Below the pieces are notes generated by a model. It ran no database searches. It saw only the letters and a program-made list of their open reading frames with translations, and was not told the origin of the DNA. Position numbers and translations under genes: made by a program. From Pelagibacteraceae bacterium AG-390-A02 (GTDB lineage Bacteria > Pseudomonadota > Alphaproteobacteria > Pelagibacterales > Pelagibacteraceae), in NCBI GenBank assembly GCA_003278165.1, contig QCGU01000001.1, positions 16,645 through 80,644 of the forward strand: 64,000 bases of DNA, written 5' to 3'. Shown here one piece after another: positions 59,141 through 64,000 of the stretch (position 1 is the first letter of the stretch; each line of letters begins with the position of its first letter).

Positions 59141-61477
59141 ATGAGTAAATTATTTAAAAATATTCTATTATTTTCTTCAACTATTTTAATATTATTAGGT
59201 GTTTTAATATTTAGTATTTTATGGAAATACTCCAACGATATTCCAGATTATAAATTTCTCAAGAGTTATAAGCCACCAGTTTCAAGCAAAGTTTATTCAA
59301 GAAATGGTGAATTAGTTGCAGATTTTTCAAAAGAAAAAAGAGTTTTTGTTCCGTACAATGCTATACCAAAAAACGTAATTAACTCATTTTTATCTGCAGA
59401 AGATAAAAATTTTTTCTCTCACCCTGGTGTAGATGCAAAAGGTGTTCTAAGAGCAGTTATCAACAATATTTCAAATTTAATGTCTTCTAAAAGATTAGAA
59501 GGTGCATCAACTATTACTCAACAAGTAGCAAAAAATTTTTTATTAACAAATGAAGTAAGTCTAAATAGAAAGATAAAAGAGGCAATTTTAGCATTTAGAA
59601 TTGAGAGAGCATTATCTAAAGAAAGAATATTAGAACTTTATTTAAATCAAATTTATCTTGGTAGTGGAGCTTATGGTGTAGCCGCTGCAAGTTTAGAATA
59701 TTTTGATAAATCTATAAGGGAACTTAATTATTCAGAAGCTGCGTTGTTAGCTGCTTTACCTAAAGCCCCAAGTAAATATAACCCTTATAAAGACAAAGAT
59801 TTAGCAAAATTTAGAAGAAATTTAGTTTTAAAAAATTTATATGAAAATAATTATATTACATTTGAATGGTTAGAAAAATTAAGCAATCAAGAAATCAAAT
59901 TAAAGAAAAAACAAAAAATATACTTAGAGGATGCACAATATTATATTGAAGATGTTAGAAAGAAAGTCATAGAAAGTTTGACTTATGACAAAGTTTACAA
60001 ACAAGGTCTAAATATCAATACTCCTATAGACTTAGATTTACAAAAAATAGCAACTTATTCTCTAAGATCTGGGTTAATTTCCTATGATCAAAGAAAAGGA
60101 TGGAGAGAGGCTCTAATTAATAAACCTTATAATTCAAATTGGCATAAAGATTTAGATAAATACAAGCTTGAAAAATCAATAAATTGGAAATTAGCTATTG
60201 TAAAAAAATTAAATAAATTTTCAGCAATTATAGAAACGATTGATAAAGATGATGGTGTTATCGAATATAAAGATATTTCTTGGACAAAAAAAGAGTTTAA
60301 TCAATTGTTAAAAATTGGTGACGTAATTTATGTGAAAGAAATAAAAGATAAAAAATATAGTTTACAACAATTACCAAAAATAAATGGAGGAATTGTTGTA
60401 ATGGATCCTTATACAGGAAGAATTTTGGCTCTCAATGGTGGTTTTAGTTTCAAAAAAAGTGAGTTTAATAGAGCAACACAAGCTAAAAGACAACCAGGCT
60501 CTGCATTTAAACCATTTGTTTATGCACTTGCCTTAGAAAACAATTATACTCCTACATCATTAGTTTTGGACGCACCTTTAGTTTTAGATCAAGGGGATGA
60601 TTTAAAGTTATGGAAACCAGAAAATTATGGAAAAAAATTTTATGGTCCATCTACGATCAGAACTGGGTTAGAGAAATCAAGAAATCTGATGACAGTTAGG
60701 ATAGCTCAAGATTTAGGACTAGATAAAATTATTAACTATTCTAAAAAACTTTCAATTTATGAAAATCCTGAAGAACTTTTGTCAATTTCATTAGGTTCCG
60801 CTGAAACTACTTTGATGCAGCTTACATCTGCTTATTCTGTATTTGTTAATGGAGGAAAACTTGTTGAACCTGTATTGATTGATAGGATACAAGATAGTGA
60901 GGGAAACACTATTTATAATAATGATAAGAGATCTTGTGTAAATTGTGATGAAATATCCTATCTTAGTGATGATTATCCTGAGTTAAATAATAAATATGTA
61001 AAAATTTTTTCTGAAGAGACAGCGTATCAAATGACATCAATTCTTGAAGGGGTAGTCCAAAGAGGAACTGCAAAAAAATTAAGAGATTTAAAATTAAATA
61101 TTGCGGGAAAAACTGGAACTACGAATAATAATACTGATACTTGGTTCATTGGTTTTACATCAAACTTATTAGTAGGTGTTTATGTAGGAATGGATACTCC
61201 AACACCACTTGGTAAATTTGAAACAGGATCAAAAACAGCCTTACCAATATTTAAAAATTTTATAAAAAATTCTGTTAAAAAGTCTGAGGCTAGACCATTT
61301 AAAGCGGCAAAAGACACAATTATGATGGTTGTGGATCCCTCTACAGGCCAAAAAGCTAAATTTACATCCAAAAATACAATAATTGAGGTTTTTAAAAAGA
61401 AAAATGTTGTAGATGGTAAAGTTCTTTATTCAAATTCTGATAGAATGGATATAAACAACATATTAAAGTTTTACTAA
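59141..61477 (+). CDS. mrcA: Penicillin-binding protein 1A
   Basis: 778 aa; FLSAEDKNFFSHPGVDAKGVLRA, EGASTITQQVAKNFLL, QPGSAFKPFVYALAL, AGKTGTTNNNTDTWFIGFT. Confidence 0.95.
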   Translation: MSKLFKNILLFSSTILILLGVLIFSILWKYSNDIPDYKFLKSYKPPVSSKVYSRNGELVADFSKEKRVFVPYNAIPKNVINSFLSAEDKNFFSHPGVDAKGVLRAVINNISNLMSSKRLEGASTITQQVAKNFLLTNEVSLNRKIKEAILAFRIERALSKERILELYLNQIYLGSGAYGVAAASLEYFDKSIRELNYSEAALLAALPKAPSKYNPYKDKDLAKFRRNLVLKNLYENNYITFEWLEKLSNQEIKLKKKQKIYLEDAQYYIEDVRKKVIESLTYDKVYKQGLNINTPIDLDLQKIATYSLRSGLISYDQRKGWREALINKPYNSNWHKDLDKYKLEKSINWKLAIVKKLNKFSAIIETIDKDDGVIEYKDISWTKKEFNQLLKIGDVIYVKEIKDKKYSLQQLPKINGGIVVMDPYTGRILALNGGFSFKKSEFNRATQAKRQPGSAFKPFVYALALENNYTPTSLVLDAPLVLDQGDDLKLWKPENYGKKFYGPSTIRTGLEKSRNLMTVRIAQDLGLDKIINYSKKLSIYENPEELLSISLGSAETTLMQLTSAYSVFVNGGKLVEPVLIDRIQDSEGNTIYNNDKRSCVNCDEISYLSDDYPELNNKYVKIFSEETAYQMTSILEGVVQRGTAKKLRDLKLNIAGKTGTTNNNTDTWFIGFTSNLLVGVYVGMDTPTPLGKFETGSKTALPIFKNFIKNSVKKSEARPFKAAKDTIMMVVDPSTGQKAKFTSKNTIIEVFKKKNVVDGKVLYSNSDRMDINNILKFY

Positions 61478-62572
61478 TGGATAACAATTACCAAAATTAC
61501 AAAGAAGAAATTCAAAAGATTAATCAAAGAATTAAGGAGTATCTTTGAAAACAATAAAATTTCTTCAAAACTTGAAAAACTAAATTCTCAAATGTTGGAT
61601 GCCAATTTTTGGCAAGATAAAGATAATTCAAAAAAAGTTATAAAAGAGAAAAAACTTTACGAAGATTTAGTAAATTCTTTAAATCAGTCTATCCAAAAAT
61701 TAAATGATTTTGATGATTTGAATGAACTTGCTTTAGAGGAAAATAACCTAGCAGTTCAGGAAGAAACGCTACAAAATATTAAAGATTTAAAAAAGGAAGT
61801 AAAAAAGAATGAAATCAAATGTTTTTTATCAGACGAAGCAGACTCTTTAGATTGCTATATAGAAATACATGCAGGTGCTGGAGGTACTGAAAGTCAAGAT
61901 TGGGCCGATATGTTGAGAAGAATGTATTTGAAGTGGTCTGATAAAAAAAGTTTTACATCAAATTTAATCAGTGAGCATAAAGGAGATGAAGCCGGCATCA
62001 AATCAGCAACAATAAAAATTGAAGGTGATTACGTATTTGGTTGGTTGAAAAAAGAATCAGGTATTCATCGTTTGGTTAGAATTTCACCATTTGACTCAGG
62101 AGCAAGAAGACACACAAGTTTTGCAAGTGTCTGGATTTACCCAGTAGTTGATGAAAATATAAATGTTGAAATTTTAGAGAAAGATTTGAGAATAGATACT
62201 TATAGATCAAGTGGTGCTGGTGGACAGCATGTAAATACAACTGATAGCGCTGTTAGAATTACTCACATTCCATCGAAAATAGTAGTCCAATGTCAAAATG
62301 AAAGATCACAACATAAAAATAAAGAAACTTGCATGAATATGTTAAAAGCAAGATTGTACGATTTTGAAATTAAAAAAAGAGAAGAAGAGAACCAAAGTAC
62401 AGAAAATAGTAAATCAGAAATTGGTTGGGGCCATCAAATAAGATCATATGTTTTGCAACCTTATAGATTGGTAAAAGACAACAGAACAAATTTTGAAAGC
62501 ACAAGTCCAGATAAAGTTCTTGATGGAGAATTAGATGATTTTCTGGAACAATCTCTTTACAAAATTAAATGA
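61477..62572 (+). CDS. prfB: Peptide chain release factor 2 with programmed +1 frameshift at the CTT TGA site near 61543..61548
   Basis: Frame 0 from ATG 61477: MDNNYQNYKEEIQKINQRIKEYL, in-frame TGA 61546; +1 frame continues ENNKISSKLEKLNSQMLDANFWQDK...; AAGGAG TAT CTT TGA matches the bacterial RF2 recoding cassette; GGQHVNTTDSAVRITH motif. Confidence 0.95.
61531..61549 (+). promoter_or_regulatory. RF2 programmed +1 frameshift signal (internal SD-like AAGGAG, slippery CTT, TGA stop)
   Basis: Sequence att AAGGAG TAT CTT TGA A; 3-nt spacing as in the E. coli cassette. Confidence 0.93.
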
Positions 62573-64000
62573 AATTAAATATTTTTAAATACTTTTTATT
62601 ATTTCTAGGATTTTTAATATCACTTATAATTTATTTAAGCATTTTTGGAATAGAAACCGACAAATTTAATCAACAGTTAAAAGACACAGTTGTTCAAAGT
62701 AATAATAATTTGGATGTATCTTTAAAAAAAGTAAAATTAATTCTTGATCCTCTTAAACTTAAAATAAATGCAAAAACTATTGGTGCAAAAATCTATTATG
62801 CAAATAGAGCACTTGAGCTCGAATATATAAAAACTCAAGTATCACTTGATTCTATTCTTAAAAATAAATTAGTTTCCTCTAATTTTGAGGTAGCAACAAA
62901 GTCAATATTATTAAAAGATTTTGTGAAATTTATAAGAGCCACAAGTAACAAACCAGAATTATTAATTTTGGAAACCTTTATTAAAAAAGGACATGTAATT
63001 TTTGATTTAAGTCTTAACTTAGATCAAAATGGAAAAATTAAAAATGATTACAAAATTAAAGGATTATTGAAAGATGGAAAATTTAAATTTTTTAATGGAT
63101 TAGATATTAATAATATTAATTTTTTATTTAACATAGAAAAAGACAAATATTTATTTGAAGATATTAAATTTGCATCAGATCAAATTGATTTTACATCTAA
63201 ATTATTAACAGTTAATAAAAAGAATAATAATCACTACGTAGAAGGTAAAATTCAAAATTCTGAGGCAGTTTTATCAGATAATTTAATTAACATATTAAAT
63301 TTAAATTTAAATAATTTTAATTTTAAAAATACCAAGTTTAGTTCTGAGAATAATTTCAAATTTGAAATAAATAATAAATTTAAATTAAATAATATAAAAA
63401 TAAACTCTGATATAAATCTTAAAAAAATTATTTATAATGATAATTTGATTTCGAATTACCTTTTAAACCAAAATAAAGAAATTTTATTAGATAACCATAA
63501 ATTAAATTTAATTTATGAAGACAAAGTTCTTTTAGGTGATGGAGTAGGTGAGCTAAAGTTAGAAAATAAAACTAATAAAATTGAGTATACTTTTAAAAAA
63601 GATCAAAATAACTTTGAATTTGGAACTAGTTTAAATATTAAAAAAGGAACATTTAAAAATCAAAAAATTATCCAAGAATATTTTCCACTGATTAAGGATC
63701 AAATAAATATTGAAAATCATAAAATAAATTTAAATTATAAAAATAAAGATTTTACTCTGAAAGGTGAAGGTAAAGTAAAATTTAATAAAGATTTAAATTA
63801 TATTAAATACTCTTACAGCAAAAATGATAAAGATTTTGAATTTATTTCAGATATTAATTTAAAAAGTATTGATTTAAAAAATCAAGAATTTTTTAAGCAA
63901 TTTTTTCCATCTACTAAAAAATTTCTCAACCTTCAAAATCATAAACTCAATATTAAATACAAAAAAGACTCATTAACTCTTTCAGGAAATGGAAATATAA
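62569..64000 (+). CDS. AsmA/TamB-like (DUF3971-type) membrane-anchored repeat protein, truncated by window edge
   Basis: Open frame from ATG 62569 (overlaps prfB stop as ATGA) to window end; N-terminal TM MKLNIFKYFLLFLGFLISLIIYLSIFG followed by beta-rich repeats; missing from supplied ORF track because no stop. Confidence 0.75.
   Translation, partial: MKLNIFKYFLLFLGFLISLIIYLSIFGIETDKFNQQLKDTVVQSNNNLDVSLKKVKLILDPLKLKINAKTIGAKIYYANRALELEYIKTQVSLDSILKNKLVSSNFEVATKSILLKDFVKFIRATSNKPELLILETFIKKGHVIFDLSLNLDQNGKIKNDYKIKGLLKDGKFKFFNGLDINNINFLFNIEKDKYLFEDIKFASDQIDFTSKLLTVNKKNNNHYVEGKIQNSEAVLSDNLINILNLNLNNFNFKNTKFSSENNFKFEINNKFKLNNIKINSDINLKKIIYNDNLISNYLLNQNKEILLDNHKLNLIYEDKVLLGDGVGELKLENKTNKIEYTFKKDQNNFEFGTSLNIKKGTFKNQKIIQEYFPLIKDQINIENHKINLNYKNKDFTLKGEGKVKFNKDLNYIKYSYSKNDKDFEFISDINLKSIDLKNQEFFKQFFPSTKKFLNLQNHKLNIKYKKDSLTLSGNGNI

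Overview
AT-rich, gene-dense alphaproteobacterial chromosome segment. Very short intergenic gaps, many ATGA-type gene overlaps and the gene content suggest a streamlined SAR11/Pelagibacterales-like genome; this taxonomic call is inference. No rRNA, tRNA, CRISPR array, prophage or transposase was recognised. Most of the window is housekeeping: purF-cvpA, dnaB, rplI-rpsR-rpsF, fabD-fabG-acpP-gmk, ksgA-pdxA-surA-lptD-lptG-lptF, pepA-ndk-purN-purM, hda-like-aspS, accBC-aroQ, thiSG, rne/mrcA/prfB. There are also several metabolic cassettes: (i) an NAD-dependent formate dehydrogenase cluster with fdhD, mobA, moeA, an HPP-family membrane protein and a SufU/NifU-like scaffold; (ii) a compact EamA permease - creatinase - glycine amidinotransferase - threonine aldolase operon; (iii) split dhaK/dhaL without dhaM; (iv) two Gfo/Idh/MocA oxidoreductases with a TPR/glycosyltransferase-like protein and a PhyH dioxygenase. 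The points most worth following up are the amidinotransferase/creatinase operon (possible glycine-carried arginine-to-urea cycle or creatine use), a nucleotide-perfect 180-bp tandem repeat inside lptD, a +1 frame interruption at TTT-TGA in pepA, the canonical prfB programmed frameshift (missed by the ORF track), a stand-alone NrdJ C-terminal (TSCPD-like) protein, and a structured-looking sequence island between two convergent genes.
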